From contig NZ_FWFT01000001.1 of the NCBI RefSeq assembly GCF_900172275.1, positions 979,058 through 1,043,057 of the forward strand: a stretch of DNA of 64,000 nt, written 5' to 3'. Both the position numbers and the translations under genes were made by a program. The stretch's first letter is position 1. Every line of letters starts with the position of its first letter. The DNA is from Pseudooctadecabacter jejudonensis (GTDB taxonomy: Bacteria > Pseudomonadota > Alphaproteobacteria > Rhodobacterales > Rhodobacteraceae). Below the pieces are notes generated by a model that ran no database searches, was not told the DNA's origin, and saw nothing but the letters and a program-made list of their open reading frames with translations. This document shows positions 44,680 through 54,731 of this stretch, piece after piece.

Positions 44680-47628
44680 ATGACCATGGAAAAGAAATTC
44701 GACGCGGCAGAGGCCGAGGCCCGCATCACCCAGCGGTGGCTGTCCGAAAAAGCCTTCGCCGCTGGTGCCAATGCGACGCGGACCGACACCTATTCCGTGA
44801 TGATACCCCCGCCCAATGTCACGGGCGTGCTGCACATGGGCCATGCCTTCAACAACACCCTGCAGGACATTCTGGTCCGCTGGCACCGGATGCGCGGGTT
44901 TGACACGCTCTGGCAGCCCGGCACGGACCACGCGGGCATCGCCACACAAATGGTTGTCGAACGCCAGCTGGCCGAAACCCAGCAACCGGGTCGCGCCGAA
45001 CTGGGCCGCGACAAATTCCTAGAAAAAGTATGGGAGTGGAAAGCCACCTCGGGCGGGACAATCATCAACCAGCTCAAACGTCTTGGCGCATCCTGCGACT
45101 GGGACCGCGAGGCCTTTACCATGTCCGGCGCCCCCGGCGCGCCTGCAGGCAATGACGGCAACTTCCACGACGCGGTCATCAAGGTCTTTGTTGAGATGTA
45201 CAACAAAGGCCTCATTTACCGCGGCAAACGTCTGGTCAACTGGGACCCGAAATTTGAAACCGCGATCTCTGACCTCGAAGTCGAAAACATCGAAACCGAC
45301 GGCCACATGTGGCACTTCAAGTACCCCCTCGCAGGTGGCGCGACCTACACGTACGAGGAGAAGGACGAAGACGGAAATATCATACTTAGCGAAGAGCGTA
45401 ACTATATCTCAATCGCCACGACCCGTCCCGAAACCATGTTGGGCGACGGAGCCGTTGCGGTTCACCCATCAGATGAACGTTACGCTCCAATTGTCGGGAA
45501 ACTCTGCGAAATTCCCGTTGGCCCGAAAGAACATCGTCGTCTGATCCCGATCATCACGGACGAATACCCTGACCCTGACTTCGGCTCAGGTGCGGTGAAA
45601 ATCACCGGTGCGCATGACTTCAACGACTACCTCGTCGCCAAACGCGGCGGCATCCCCATGTACAACCTCATGGACACCAAGGCGGCCATGCGGGCGGACG
45701 GCAAACCCTATGCGGAAGAGGCCGAAGCGGCGCAGAAAATCGCCAATGGCGAAATCCCCCTGCCGGATGAATCTGTGATCGCCGCCATGAACCTCGTCCC
45801 AGACGCCTATCGCGGCATGGACCGGTTCGAGGCCCGCAAAGCTGTCGTCGACGACATCACCGCCGAAGGCCTCGCCGTCATGGTTCCCGCCCACGACCCT
45901 CGTCTGGGCAAGGCTGCTCTCAAACCTCTTGCCCCCGAAGAAGGCGGCGAGGCGCGGGAGGATCAAGAGGTCCCGCTGGTGGAGGCCAAAAAGATCATGC
46001 AGCCCTTCGGCGACCGCTCCAAGGTTGTCATCGAACCCATGCTGACGGACCAATGGTTCGTCGACACCGACAAAATTGTCGGCCCTGCGCTCGACGCCGT
46101 CCGCGACGGCACTGTCAAAATTCTGCCGGAAAGCGGCGAGAAGACGTACTACCATTGGCTCGAAAACATCGAGCCCTGGTGCATCTCGCGCCAGCTGTGG
46201 TGGGGGCACCAAATCCCGGTTTGGTTTGACGAAGACGGCAACCAGTTTTGCGCCGCGACAGAGGCGGAAGCGCGCGCGCAAGCGGGCGATGGCGCCGTTC
46301 TGACCCGCGACCCCGACGTCCTCGACACCTGGTTCTCCTCCGGCCTCTGGCCCATCGGTACGCTGGGCTGGCCCGAGGACACGGAGGCGCTGCAAAAGTA
46401 CTTCCCCACGTCCGATCTCATCACCGGTCAGGACATCCTGTTCTTCTGGGTCGCGCGGATGATGATGATGCAGTTGGCCGTGGTGGACGACATTCCGTTC
46501 AACACGATCTACCTGCACGGTCTTGTCCGCGACGCCAAGGGCAAGAAAATGTCGAAATCGACGGGCAATGTCATCGACCCACTCGACATCATTGACGAAT
46601 ACGGCGCCGACGCGTTGCGGTTCACCAATGCGGCGATGGCGTCCCTTGGCGGCGCGCTGAAACTCGACACAAGCCGCATCGCGGGCTACCGGAACTTCGG
46701 CACTAAACTCTGGAACGCGGCCCGTTTTGCGGAAATGAACGACGCGTTCAAGCCAGCTGCCAGCCATACGCCAGCCATACGCTTGCCATACGACAGCCAG
46801 CCGACCAAATCCGTCAACAAATGGATCATCGGGGAAACCGCCCGCACCCTGGCCGACGTCAACACAGCCCTTGACGCCTACCGCTTCAATGACGCCGCCG
46901 ACGCGCTCTATAAATTCGTCTGGGGCAAGGTCTGCGACTGGTATCTTGAACTCAGCAAACCGCTGTTGATGGACGGCACCGACGCCGAGAAAGAGGAAAC
47001 CCGCGCGACCCTGTCATGGGTCCTCGATCAATGTCTGATCCTGCTCCACCCCATCATGCCCTTCATCACAGAAGAGCTGTGGTCGCTCAAAGGCCATACC
47101 ACCCTTCTGGCTCATACCGACTGGCCCGACTACGGCACAGATCTGGTGGATGAGGCAGCGGACCGCGAACTCAACTGGACGGTCCAGATCATCGAAAACA
47201 TCCGCTCTACGCGGGCGCAAATGAACGTGCCTGCAGGTCTCTATGTGCCGCTGGTGCAGGTGGAGGCCGACGCCGCCGCCACCGCCGCATGGGCCGCGAA
47301 TGAGGCGCTGATCAAACGGCTCGCCCGCGTCGATACACTGACCGTGGGCGCAGCCCCCAAGGGCTCGATGATGGTCGGCACACGCGGCGCGACCTTCGCC
47401 CTGCCTTTGGCGGACATTATCGATGTGGACGCGGAAAAAGCCCGCATTTCCAAATCTTTGGCCAAAGTCGAAAAAGAGGCAGGCGGGCTGCGCGGACGGC
47501 TGAGCAACCCCAAATTCGCCGCCAATGCCTCGGCGGAGGTGGTGGAAGAAGCACAAGCCAACCTCGCGCTCAGAGAAGAAGAAATCGCCCAGCTCACAGC
47601 CGCCTTGGCCCAGTTGAACGAAATCTAA
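44680..47628 (+). CDS. valS: Valyl-tRNA synthetase
   Basis: 982 residues. HMGH (about 52-55) in [20 protein letters not shown] (about 623-627) in [15 protein letters not shown], an editing domain between, and a C-terminal coiled-coil arm rich in Lys, Glu and Ala. ATG 44680 is preferred over 44671 for ribosome-site spacing. A patch at 45340-45550 uses clearly lower-GC codons, suggesting local recombination. Confidence 0.95.
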   Translation: MTMEKKFDAAEAEARITQRWLSEKAFAAGANATRTDTYSVMIPPPNVTGVLHMGHAFNNTLQDILVRWHRMRGFDTLWQPGTDHAGIATQMVVERQLAETQQPGRAELGRDKFLEKVWEWKATSGGTIINQLKRLGASCDWDREAFTMSGAPGAPAGNDGNFHDAVIKVFVEMYNKGLIYRGKRLVNWDPKFETAISDLEVENIETDGHMWHFKYPLAGGATYTYEEKDEDGNIILSEERNYISIATTRPETMLGDGAVAVHPSDERYAPIVGKLCEIPVGPKEHRRLIPIITDEYPDPDFGSGAVKITGAHDFNDYLVAKRGGIPMYNLMDTKAAMRADGKPYAEEAEAAQKIANGEIPLPDESVIAAMNLVPDAYRGMDRFEARKAVVDDITAEGLAVMVPAHDPRLGKAALKPLAPEEGGEAREDQEVPLVEAKKIMQPFGDRSKVVIEPMLTDQWFVDTDKIVGPALDAVRDGTVKILPESGEKTYYHWLENIEPWCISRQLWWGHQIPVWFDEDGNQFCAATEAEARAQAGDGAVLTRDPDVLDTWFSSGLWPIGTLGWPEDTEALQKYFPTSDLITGQDILFFWVARMMMMQLAVVDDIPFNTIYLHGLVRDAKGKKMSKSTGNVIDPLDIIDEYGADALRFTNAAMASLGGALKLDTSRIAGYRNFGTKLWNAARFAEMNDAFKPAASHTPAIRLPYDSQPTKSVNKWIIGETARTLADVNTALDAYRFNDAADALYKFVWGKVCDWYLELSKPLLMDGTDAEKEETRATLSWVLDQCLILLHPIMPFITEELWSLKGHTTLLAHTDWPDYGTDLVDEAADRELNWTVQIIENIRSTRAQMNVPAGLYVPLVQVEADAAATAAWAANEALIKRLARVDTLTVGAAPKGSMMVGTRGATFALPLADIIDVDAEKARISKSLAKVEKEAGGLRGRLSNPKFAANASAEVVEEAQANLALREEEIAQLTAALAQLNEI

Positions 47629-47668
47629 CCCCACATCAGGGGCGCGCACACCTCACCCACCGCGCCCC

Positions 47669-47757
47669 TGTTTCGCTGTTTCACAAATATGCCGGGGGAG
47701 GCCGCAGGCCGGGGGCAGCGCCCCCAGCGGATCGGATTGGCGAAGCCAATCCGATCC
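47669..47757. repeat. Dispersed element with two palindromes after valS
   Basis: TTTCGCTGTTTCACAAATA variant at 47669-47693, GGGGGCAGCGCCCCC at 47711-47725 and hairpin 47729-47757 (arms GGATCGGATTGGC and GCCAATCCGATCC). Between valS and the convergent Tat micro-protein. Confidence 0.7.
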
Positions 47758-47764
47758 AAACCCT

Positions 47765-47929
47765 TCACGGCACCACACGCTCCACCGCGCGCATCATGCC
47801 AAGCGATTTGTCGTAGACCAGCGTCAGGATCCGCCGCCCCCCGCCGGACCGTGCGAGGGGGGCCGCTGCCCGTATGCCGAGGGCCGCACCTGTCGCTCCC
47901 AAAAATCCCCGTCGTGTGAAATTTACCAT
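47765..47929 (-). CDS. Tat-signal micro-protein (54 aa)
   Basis: ATG 47929 follows GGAGG at 6 bp. Sequence FTRRGFLGATGAALGIRAAAPLA is a twin-arginine signal (TRRGFLG) with a short h-region and a cleavage-like APLA. The mature peptide is only about 25 residues, GGRRILTLVYDKSLGMMRAVERVVP. It is divergent from the hisC-like gene. No known family by name; the clear ribosome site and signal support expression. Confidence 0.6.
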   Translation of the reverse strand: MVNFTRRGFLGATGAALGIRAAAPLARSGGGRRILTLVYDKSLGMMRAVERVVP

Positions 47930-48004
47930 AACCATCCTCCTGACCATCACGTGGGGACCACCTGCCCCTTTTCAACGGGGAACCTGCGGCGCAAACTCCC
48001 CACC

Positions 48005-49153
48005 ATGACGGACAAAACCACCCACAGCCCGCACCTCACCCCACTGGCCGCCAGCCTGCCCGCCACCGTGCCCTTTATCGGGCCAGAAGCACAGGAACGG
48101 GCCAATGGCACAGCTTTCAAGGCCCGTCTGGGGGCCAACGAAAGCGTCTTTGGCCCGTCCCCCAAAGCGGTCCAAGCCATGGCGGATACCGCGGCGGACG
48201 CTTGGATGTACGGCGACCCCGAAAGCCATGATCTGCGCCACGCCCTGAGCGCGACGCACGGGATTCCGGCGGAAAACATCGTCGTGGGCGCAGGCATTGA
48301 CGGGTTGCTGGACAGCATTGTGCGTCTGACGGTGACGCAGGGTGATCATGTGGTCACCAGTGCAGGCGCCTATCCGACATTCAACTATCACGTCACAGGC
48401 TACGGCGGCACGGTTCACACAGTGCCCTACACCGCCGACCATGAAGACCCCGAACGCCTGATCGCCAAGGCGCGGCAGGTCGGCGCAAAACTTGTGTACA
48501 TCTCAAACCCTGACAATCCGATGGGCACCTGTCACGATGCCCAGACCATCCTGCTGATGATCCAGAACCTGCCCGAGGGCTGCCTTCTGGTTCTGGATGA
48601 GGCTTATGTCGAACTGGCCCCCGACGGCACAGCGCCCGCGTTCAACATCCATGATCCCAAGGTGATCCGCACGCGGACGTTCTCCAAGGCCTACGGTCTG
48701 GCGGGCGCACGGGTCGGCTATGCGGTGGGGCATGTTGATCTGATTTCGGCCTTCAATCGCGTGCGCAATCACTTTGGGATGTCCCGTGTCTCACAGGCTG
48801 GGGCCTTGGCCGCTTTGGCCGATGCTGAGTGGCTTACTCATGTCCGCAGGCAGGTGCAGACGTCCCGCGCCGCCCTCACACAGATTGCCGAAGACAACGG
48901 CCTGACGGCCTTGCCCTCTGCCACAAACTTCGTCGCGATAGACTGCGGCCAGGACGGCGCCTTCGCCCGTGCCATGCTGACGGGCCTGACGGCGCGGGGC
49001 ATTTTCGTGCGGATGCCTTTTGTGTCCCCCCAAGATCGCTGCATCCGTATCTCGTGCGGATCGCCACAGGATATGGCGCTTGTCGCCGCTGCCCTGCCTG
49101 AGGCCTTAACGGAGGCATCGGCCGCAGCCCCTGCGACATCTCGGAACCTTTAG
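48005..49153 (+). CDS. HisC-like class I/II aminotransferase
   Basis: 382 residues. PLP lysine in TFSKAYGLAGARVGY, substrate-contacting ISNPDNPMGT and LDEAYVEL. Fold and motifs match histidinol-phosphate aminotransferases, though the family includes other specificities. No his genes are adjacent, so a paralogue acting on another substrate is possible. ATG 48005; longer frame to 47951 rejected. Confidence 0.8.
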   Translation: MTDKTTHSPHLTPLAASLPATVPFIGPEAQERANGTAFKARLGANESVFGPSPKAVQAMADTAADAWMYGDPESHDLRHALSATHGIPAENIVVGAGIDGLLDSIVRLTVTQGDHVVTSAGAYPTFNYHVTGYGGTVHTVPYTADHEDPERLIAKARQVGAKLVYISNPDNPMGTCHDAQTILLMIQNLPEGCLLVLDEAYVELAPDGTAPAFNIHDPKVIRTRTFSKAYGLAGARVGYAVGHVDLISAFNRVRNHFGMSRVSQAGALAALADAEWLTHVRRQVQTSRAALTQIAEDNGLTALPSATNFVAIDCGQDGAFARAMLTGLTARGIFVRMPFVSPQDRCIRISCGSPQDMALVAAALPEALTEASAAAPATSRNL

Positions 49154-49209
49154 GTGATTTTTCACGCCCCAATGCTAGGATCAAACGGACCAACCCAAAG
49201 GAGTGCTGC

Positions 49210-49392
49210 ATGAAACGATACCCCGGCCGCGTTGAAGACTACACAAATGCCTTTCTGGTGACCGCTTTCGGGATCCTGTTCATGGCATTTTTCACCATCG
49301 CAGCCACCTTTGGAATCGTTTGGGTCATGTTATCCGCAGCACTGATCGACGGCCTGATCCGCCTGCGTGCGGCCCGCATCAGCGACGGCTAG
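49210..49392 (+). CDS. Small membrane protein (60 aa)
   Basis: AAAGGAG precedes the ATG. One or two helices (NAFLVTAFGILFMAFFTIAATFGIVWVMLSAALID) with a basic end (RLRAARISDG). Its 3' 63 bp overlap the end of the convergent class V aminotransferase. No family recognised. Confidence 0.65.
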   Translation: MKRYPGRVEDYTNAFLVTAFGILFMAFFTIAATFGIVWVMLSAALIDGLIRLRAARISDG

Positions 49393-50565
49393 ATCCGCCA
49401 ACTTACGCGCCGCGGCCTCGATCGCGCCTGCGCCGTGGGGGATGCCCAGCGCCTTGAGACCCGCATCGATCGTGCCAAGGAACCCCAATACCATTTGGCC
49501 ATTCACATGCCCCATATGACCCAGCCGGAAATAGGCGCTGGCAGGGGTGCGGCCAAGGCCAATGCCCAACGTGACGCCCATCTTGTCTTCGCACCACGCC
49601 CGCAGGGCATCGCCTTGCCCTTCGTCCAACTTCAATGACGTCACCGCCCGCGACCGCGCGTCCTTGTCGGCCACGTTGATCTGCATCGGCCCGGCTGAGG
49701 ACCAGACGTCAATGGCCGCCCAGATCGCCTCGGCCAGCCCTGCATGGCGTGCCCACACGGCCTCTAGCCCCTCTTGTGCGATCATGTCCAACGCTTCGCG
49801 CAGGCCGTAGATGTGGTGGGTGGGCGCTGTGCCGTCAAAGTATTTCCAGTATTCATCGGCCTCCACCCGCGGGCGCCAATCCCAATAGCGCGACACACGT
49901 GGCATGGCCTCACGCACGGCATCGGCGCGGTCGTTGAACCACACAAACCCGATGCCGGGTGGGGTCATCAGACCTTTCTGGCTTGCCGCCACGGTCACAT
50001 CGACGCCCCAGTCGTCCATCCGGTATTCATCGCACCCCAAAGACGCAATGCAATCACACATCAAAAGTGCTGCATGCCCCGCCGCATCCATTGCCGCCCG
50101 CACACCTTTGATGTCATTCAGCACCCCGGTCGACGTGTCGACCAAACAGGTCAGCACCGCCTTGATGCGCCCGCCGGTGTCGGCGCGCAACGCAGCCTCG
50201 ACTTGGGCCAGATCAATCGCGTCGCTGTTGCCAAAATCAATCGTTTCAACGTGCGCGCCAAGGCCCTCGGCCATCTCCCCCCAGCCGATGCAAAAACGCC
50301 CCGTGGCCAGAACCAACACCGTATCGCCTTCGGCCACGACGTTTGACAACGCGGCCTCCCACACGCCGTGACCATTGGCGATGTAGATGGCAACGGAATG
50401 ATCTGTCTGCGCCACCGACCTAAGATCGGGGATCAGGCTGCGGGTCACATCATGCAATTCCCCGGTGTAGATATTGGGGGCCGCACGGTGCATGGCCCGC
50501 AACACACGGTCCGGCATGACCGACGGACCAGGGATTGCAAGATAGGACAGACCATTGGCAAACAT
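49330..50565 (-). CDS. Class V aminotransferase, alanine/serine-glyoxylate type
   Basis: 411 residues. The N-terminus FANGLSYLAIPGPSVMPDRVL, GNGHGVWEAAL-type IANGHGVWEAALSN, and the PLP lysine in VAASQKGLMTPPG place it with the serine- or aspartate-glyoxylate aminotransferases used in glyoxylate and serine cycles in roseobacters. The amino donor cannot be set. Start ATG 50565 behind AAAGGTA. Last codons overlap the small membrane protein gene. Confidence 0.85.
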   Translation of the reverse strand: MFANGLSYLAIPGPSVMPDRVLRAMHRAAPNIYTGELHDVTRSLIPDLRSVAQTDHSVAIYIANGHGVWEAALSNVVAEGDTVLVLATGRFCIGWGEMAEGLGAHVETIDFGNSDAIDLAQVEAALRADTGGRIKAVLTCLVDTSTGVLNDIKGVRAAMDAAGHAALLMCDCIASLGCDEYRMDDWGVDVTVAASQKGLMTPPGIGFVWFNDRADAVREAMPRVSRYWDWRPRVEADEYWKYFDGTAPTHHIYGLREALDMIAQEGLEAVWARHAGLAEAIWAAIDVWSSAGPMQINVADKDARSRAVTSLKLDEGQGDALRAWCEDKMGVTLGIGLGRTPASAYFRLGHMGHVNGQMVLGFLGTIDAGLKALGIPHGAGAIEAAARKLADLAVADAGRTQADQAVDQCCG

Positions 50566-50711
50566 GCGCGCATACCTTTTTCGTGGGACACCTTTGGCAG
50601 AGACCCTAACGCGCCCCGTCATGCCGTCAACCAGACATCAGCGCCAGCTTGAAAGACGCAATGATCTTCCCCCCCTTGCCAAAGCCGCGTAAACGGGGGG
50701 CAGACCAACGG

Positions 50712-52589
50712 ATGAACCTTATGTCAGACACCCCCAACCCTGAACGCCGATCCAGCATAATGATTGGATGGCTATGGCGCCGCTACCTCAGCCGCCATTG
50801 GCCGCTTTTGGCGGTGGCCTTGGTGCTGATGATCATGGAAGGCGGCACGTTTGGCGTGCTTAGCTACATGATGAAGCCGATGTTTGACGATGTCTTCATC
50901 GGCGGGCAAAGCGGCGCGATCTGGATCGTGGGGGCCATCATCTTTGGGCTGTTTCTGACACGTGCGGTCACCTCGGTGGCGCAACGGGTGATCCTGAAAC
51001 GCGTGGCCGAACAATCCTCCGCCGACATCCGCACCGATCTGCTGCGCCATCTGATGCAACTGGACACGGCGTTCCACCAACACAATCCGCCCGGGACCCT
51101 GATTGAACGGGTTCAGGGCGATGTGCAGGCCCTGGGCCGTGTCTGGACAGGCATCATCACGGGCTTGGGCCGTGATTTGATCGCGGCGATCTCTTTGTTT
51201 TCGGTGGCACTTTATATCGATTGGGTCTGGACGCTGATCGCGCTGGTGGGGATCCCTGTGATGATCCTGCCGTCCCTGTTGATCCAGAAATTTGTGCGCC
51301 GCAAAGCCCGCGCCGCCCGTGAGGTGGCCGCGAGCATGTCGACCCGCCTTGATGAGGTGTTTCACGGCATCAACCCCATCAAACTCAACCGGCTGGAGGA
51401 GTATCAGGCCCGCCGCTATGACGGCCTCACGGGGCACCGTGTGCGCGCCGAGACCGAGGCCGCCTTCGGCCAGGCCCTGATCCCCAGCTTCGTGGATATC
51501 ATGGCGGGCGTCGGGTTTCTGGCGGTGCTGACCTACGGCGGCAGCCAGATCATTGACGGTGAAAAAACGGTGGGCGAATTCATGGCGTTCTTTACGGCCA
51601 TGGCCATAGCGTTTGACCCCTTGCGCCGCCTGGGCAACCTAAGCGGGCTGTGGCAGGCCGCCGCCGCCGCAATTGACCGCCTTCTGGATCTGTTCGAAAC
51701 CGAACCCACCTTGCTGTCGCCTGCCACGGTGCAAACCCCACCAGACGGCGCCCCCGAAATTACCTTCGACGACGTCCAGCTGAGCTATGGCGATCTGCCC
51801 GTGCTGCGCGGCACCACCTTCACCGCCAAGGCCGGTCAAACCACCGCGCTGGTGGGCGCATCGGGCGCGGGCAAAAGCACGATCTTTAACGTGCTGACAC
51901 GACTGGTAGAGCCGCAATCAGGCGCCGTCACCTTGGACACCATCGACATCAGCAACCTCGATCTGGACGCCCTGCGCGGGCTGATTTCCACGGTGGCCCA
52001 AGACGCCGCCCTTTTTGACGAAACCCTGCGTGACAACATCCTGTTGGGCCGGACGGACGTGGACGAAGACGCGCTGCGACAAACCCTTGAGAACGCCCAT
52101 GTGTCCGATTTCCTGGACAAGCTGCCCGCAGGGCTCGACAGCCCCGCAGGGCCGCGCGGGTCCAACCTATCGGGCGGGCAACGCCAACGGGTGGCTATCG
52201 CTCGCGCCCTGCTGCGCGACACGCCCATCTTGCTGCTGGATGAAGCCACAAGCGCGCTGGACACCAAATCAGAGGCCATCGTCCAATCCGCCCTTGACCG
52301 TCTGGCCAAAGGCCGCACGACCCTCGTGATCGCCCACAGGCTTTCGACGATCCAGTCGGCCCACAAGATCATCGTCATGGACAAAGGCCGTGTGGTGGAC
52401 GAAGGCACGCACGAGGATCTGCTGGCCCGCGGCGGGCTTTATGCGGATCTCTACCGCTTGCAATTCCGTGACGGCAAACAGGTGGTCGATGGCACAAACC
52501 GCCCAGAGACGGCAAAAATCGCACCCACCGTCACGTCAGCACCCCTCAGTTGGATGGCACGCCTTTTCGGGCGCGATCGCCGTTCCTAG
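50712..52589 (+). CDS. ABC exporter, MsbA-like (fused permease and ATPase)
   Basis: About 625 residues. Six membrane helices, then the ATPase: Walker A GASGAGKST, signature NLSGGQRQRVAIARALL, Walker B ILLLDEATSALD and the H-loop IAHRLST. Architecture and sequence style match lipid A/multidrug exporters such as MsbA. Substrate not provable. Followed 9 bp later by ygfZ. Start ATG 50712 or 50721. Confidence 0.88.
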   Translation: MNLMSDTPNPERRSSIMIGWLWRRYLSRHWPLLAVALVLMIMEGGTFGVLSYMMKPMFDDVFIGGQSGAIWIVGAIIFGLFLTRAVTSVAQRVILKRVAEQSSADIRTDLLRHLMQLDTAFHQHNPPGTLIERVQGDVQALGRVWTGIITGLGRDLIAAISLFSVALYIDWVWTLIALVGIPVMILPSLLIQKFVRRKARAAREVAASMSTRLDEVFHGINPIKLNRLEEYQARRYDGLTGHRVRAETEAAFGQALIPSFVDIMAGVGFLAVLTYGGSQIIDGEKTVGEFMAFFTAMAIAFDPLRRLGNLSGLWQAAAAAIDRLLDLFETEPTLLSPATVQTPPDGAPEITFDDVQLSYGDLPVLRGTTFTAKAGQTTALVGASGAGKSTIFNVLTRLVEPQSGAVTLDTIDISNLDLDALRGLISTVAQDAALFDETLRDNILLGRTDVDEDALRQTLENAHVSDFLDKLPAGLDSPAGPRGSNLSGGQRQRVAIARALLRDTPILLLDEATSALDTKSEAIVQSALDRLAKGRTTLVIAHRLSTIQSAHKIIVMDKGRVVDEGTHEDLLARGGLYADLYRLQFRDGKQVVDGTNRPETAKIAPTVTSAPLSWMARLFGRDRRS

Positions 52590-52598
52590 ATACTCCGT

Positions 52599-53384
52599 AT
52601 GACACAGCGCACCCTCCTCCGCCTCTTTGGCCCCGATGCCCGCGATTTCCTGCAAGGTCTGATCACCAACGACATTGCAAAGACGGATCAGGGGTTGGTC
52701 TACGCCGCCTTGCTGACACCCCAAGGCAAATACATTGCCGACTTTTTCGTGGCCGCACATGAAGACGGCTATCTGGTCGATGTGGCCTCTTCCCATGCGC
52801 CGACCCTCGCCCAACGGCTCTCCATGTACCGCCTGCGCGCCAAGGTGGACATTGAGGAAAGCACTCTGCAGGTCTCCCGCGGCACCGGCCCCGCCCCTTC
52901 AGGCGCCATGGCCGATCCGCGCCACACCGCCCTGGGCTGGCGGGCCTTTAGGGCATCACAAACTGAGGATTCAACAGATTGGGACACCCTGCGTGTGGCC
53001 CACCTGATCCCCGAAACGGGCGTGGAATTGACCCCCGACACCTATATTCTCGAAGCTGGGTTTGAACGTCTGAACGGCGTCGACTTCCGCAAGGGCTGCT
53101 ACGTCGGCCAGGAAATCGCCGCACGCATGAAACATAAGACAGAGCTGAAAAAGGGCCTCGTCCAGCTCACCATCACCGGCACCGCACCCGTGGGCACAGA
53201 AATCACCGCGAACGGCAAATCGGTCGGCACCCTTTACACCCAATCAGACGGTCTGGCCTTGGCCCACGTCCGCTACGACCGCGCCACAGGCCAAATGCAG
53301 GCAGAGACCGCAACCTTGCGCGCCGTCCCCCCTTCATCTGACCCAAAAACTCCCGCCGGAGGCGCAGCTAACACCCAAAGCTGA
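52599..53384 (+). CDS. ygfZ: YgfZ-like folate-binding protein
   Basis: 261 residues. The KGCYVGQE signature with its catalytic Cys, and the N-terminal fold (TNDIAKTDQGLVYAALLTPQGKYIADFFV) of the GcvT/YgfZ family. It helps iron-sulfur cluster proteins such as MiaB using tetrahydrofolate. The C-terminus includes a translated dispersed element (SSDPKTPAGG), not found in typical YgfZ. Confidence 0.9.
   Translation: MTQRTLLRLFGPDARDFLQGLITNDIAKTDQGLVYAALLTPQGKYIADFFVAAHEDGYLVDVASSHAPTLAQRLSMYRLRAKVDIEESTLQVSRGTGPAPSGAMADPRHTALGWRAFRASQTEDSTDWDTLRVAHLIPETGVELTPDTYILEAGFERLNGVDFRKGCYVGQEIAARMKHKTELKKGLVQLTITGTAPVGTEITANGKSVGTLYTQSDGLALAHVRYDRATGQMQAETATLRAVPPSSDPKTPAGGAANTQS
53331..53362 (+). repeat. 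Dispersed TTCATCTGACCCAAAAA element at the ygfZ 3' end
   Basis: Copy of the element at 29491 and 32853, read in the same frame as in putA (P-S-S-D-P-K) and followed by TPAGG. It forms part of the predicted C-terminus of YgfZ. Confidence 0.75.
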
Positions 53385-53431
53385 CCCAACCGCGAAGGGC
53401 TCACCCCTCAACCCGCACCTATAAAATCTAC

Positions 53432-53462
53432 AAAAGCCGACCCCGTCAGGGGCCGGCTTTTT
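53432..53462. terminator. Strong bidirectional terminator
   Basis: AAAAGCCGACCCC-GTCA-GGGGCCGGCTTTTT at 53432-53462, with A-run on one side and T-run on the other, between convergent ygfZ and efp. Confidence 0.9.
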
Positions 53463-53483
53463 CAATTTTCCAACGCCGGTTCC

Positions 53484-53507
53484 TCAGGCGCCTTCGGCGT
53501 ACTCCAT
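53484..53507 (-). repeat. Duplicated efp 3' end
   Basis: On the minus strand, after the efp stop, the sequence ATGGAGTACGCCGAAGGCGCCTGA mirrors the true end ATGGAATATGCCGAACGCGCCTAA (20 of 24 identical, offset 31 bp). The downstream copy reads M-E-Y-A-E-G-A-stop in its own frame. Confidence 0.7.
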
Positions 53508-53514
53508 CGCGCTT

Positions 53515-54078
53515 TTAGGCGCGTTCGGCATATTCCATTGTCTCGGTATTCACGATGATGTCCTCGTCTTGACCAACGAACGGAGGCACCATGACGCGCA
53601 CGCCGTTGTCCAGAATGGCGGGCTTGAATGAATTGGCGGCGGTCTGGCCTTTGACGACCGGCTCGGTCTCGACGATCTTGCAGGTCACTTTCTGCGGCAG
53701 GGACGCGTTCAGCGCCTCGCTTTCGTAGTATTCAATCACCGCAATCATGCCGTCTTGCAGGAAAGGGCGGCGTTCGCCCAGCAGTTCAGCGGGCAGTTCG
53801 ATCTGCTCATATGTCTCGGTGTCCATGAAAACCAACATCCCGTCGGTCTCGTAAAGGAATTGTTGATCTTTCTGCTCCAGACGGACCTTCTCGACCTTGT
53901 CGGCGGACCGGAAGCGTTCGTTCAACTTTGACCCGTTGCGCAGATTGCGCATCTCAACCTGCGCAAATGCGCCCCCTTTTCCAGGCTTTACATGATCGAC
54001 CTTTACCGCAGCCCACAAGCCTCCGTTGTGCTCCAACACGTTGCCGATTCTGATCTCATTGCCATTGATTTTTGCCAT
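53515..54078 (-). CDS. efp: Elongation factor P
   Basis: 187 residues, three KOW/OB-like domains. The modified lysine position is Lys34 in VKPGKGGAF; the C-terminal domain has [24 protein letters not shown]. It rescues ribosomes stalled at polyproline, useful here given polyproline proteins such as the SPFH one. Start ATG 54078. Confidence 0.95.
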   Translation of the reverse strand: MAKINGNEIRIGNVLEHNGGLWAAVKVDHVKPGKGGAFAQVEMRNLRNGSKLNERFRSADKVEKVRLEQKDQQFLYETDGMLVFMDTETYEQIELPAELLGERRPFLQDGMIAVIEYYESEALNASLPQKVTCKIVETEPVVKGQTAANSFKPAILDNGVRVMVPPFVGQDEDIIVNTETMEYAERA

Positions 54079-54314
54079 CGTTCAATTGTGTCCAAAAGTT
54101 GTCGAAAGGTTGAAGAAAAGTTAAGGACGCCTATATCCGGTGGTGAGAAGCCGCGCAAGCCAACCATAAGGTGTTGGTGATGCGGCGAAGGTATGCCATA
54201 AACGCATGGCTGCCATTCCAAATGAAGAACCCCGAATCGGGCTGAAATAGGCATATTGCCCCTCACGCTCGATACAAGACTAAAAACAACAACGACCCAA
54301 ACTAAGGACCGAAT

Positions 54315-54647
54315 ATGCGAGATTTCGTCGACGGCACAGCGTTTAACAACGAACAAGGCAACCGCGCCCGTAAGCTCTTTGCGGCTGTTGTGTTGGCTGC
54401 TTTGGATGACGCCATTGCTGATGACAAAAAGTACGGCAACGGCCCCGAACAGATCGCCCGCTGGGCGCGCTCTCGTGATGGCCGTGAAGTTCTGTCTTGC
54501 GCAGGGATCGACCCGAACGAACGTGTTGTTCAGGGTCTGATGGATTTCGTGGGCAAAGGTGTTCGCACCTCCGTCGCCCTCTCCCGCGAGGAGAGTGAGC
54601 GTCGTGCCGTGGCAGAAGCCGCGGAGCAAGAAGCCCGCGCAGCCTAA
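54315..54647 (+). CDS. DUF6280 family protein
   Basis: 110 residues, highly soluble, helical. The pattern MRDFVDGTAFNNEQGNRARKLFAAVVLAALDDAIADDKKYGNGPEQIARWARSRDGREVL is characteristic of a Rhodobacterales family of unknown function. AAGGACC precedes the ATG. Single gene between two terminators, probably highly expressed. Confidence 0.8.
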   Translation: MRDFVDGTAFNNEQGNRARKLFAAVVLAALDDAIADDKKYGNGPEQIARWARSRDGREVLSCAGIDPNERVVQGLMDFVGKGVRTSVALSREESERRAVAEAAEQEARAA

Positions 54648-54673
54648 TCCTTCCGCACTGTTATCAGATCGTG

Positions 54674-54705
54674 AAAACGCGGCCCTCTGCTCGGGCCGCG
54701 TTTTT
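54674..54705 (+). terminator. Rho-independent terminator after DUF6280
   Basis: AAAACGCGGCCC-TCTGCTC-GGGCCGCGTTTTT, with a U-rich stretch (TTTTTCTTTT) following. Confidence 0.92.
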
Positions 54706-54731
54706 CTTTTGGGGCCCGTCAATGCACGGGG

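Noticed and set aside
46765..46795. CCATACG repeats in valS resembling those upstream of putA
   Set aside because: Only 7 bp shared and within coding sequence; likely chance.
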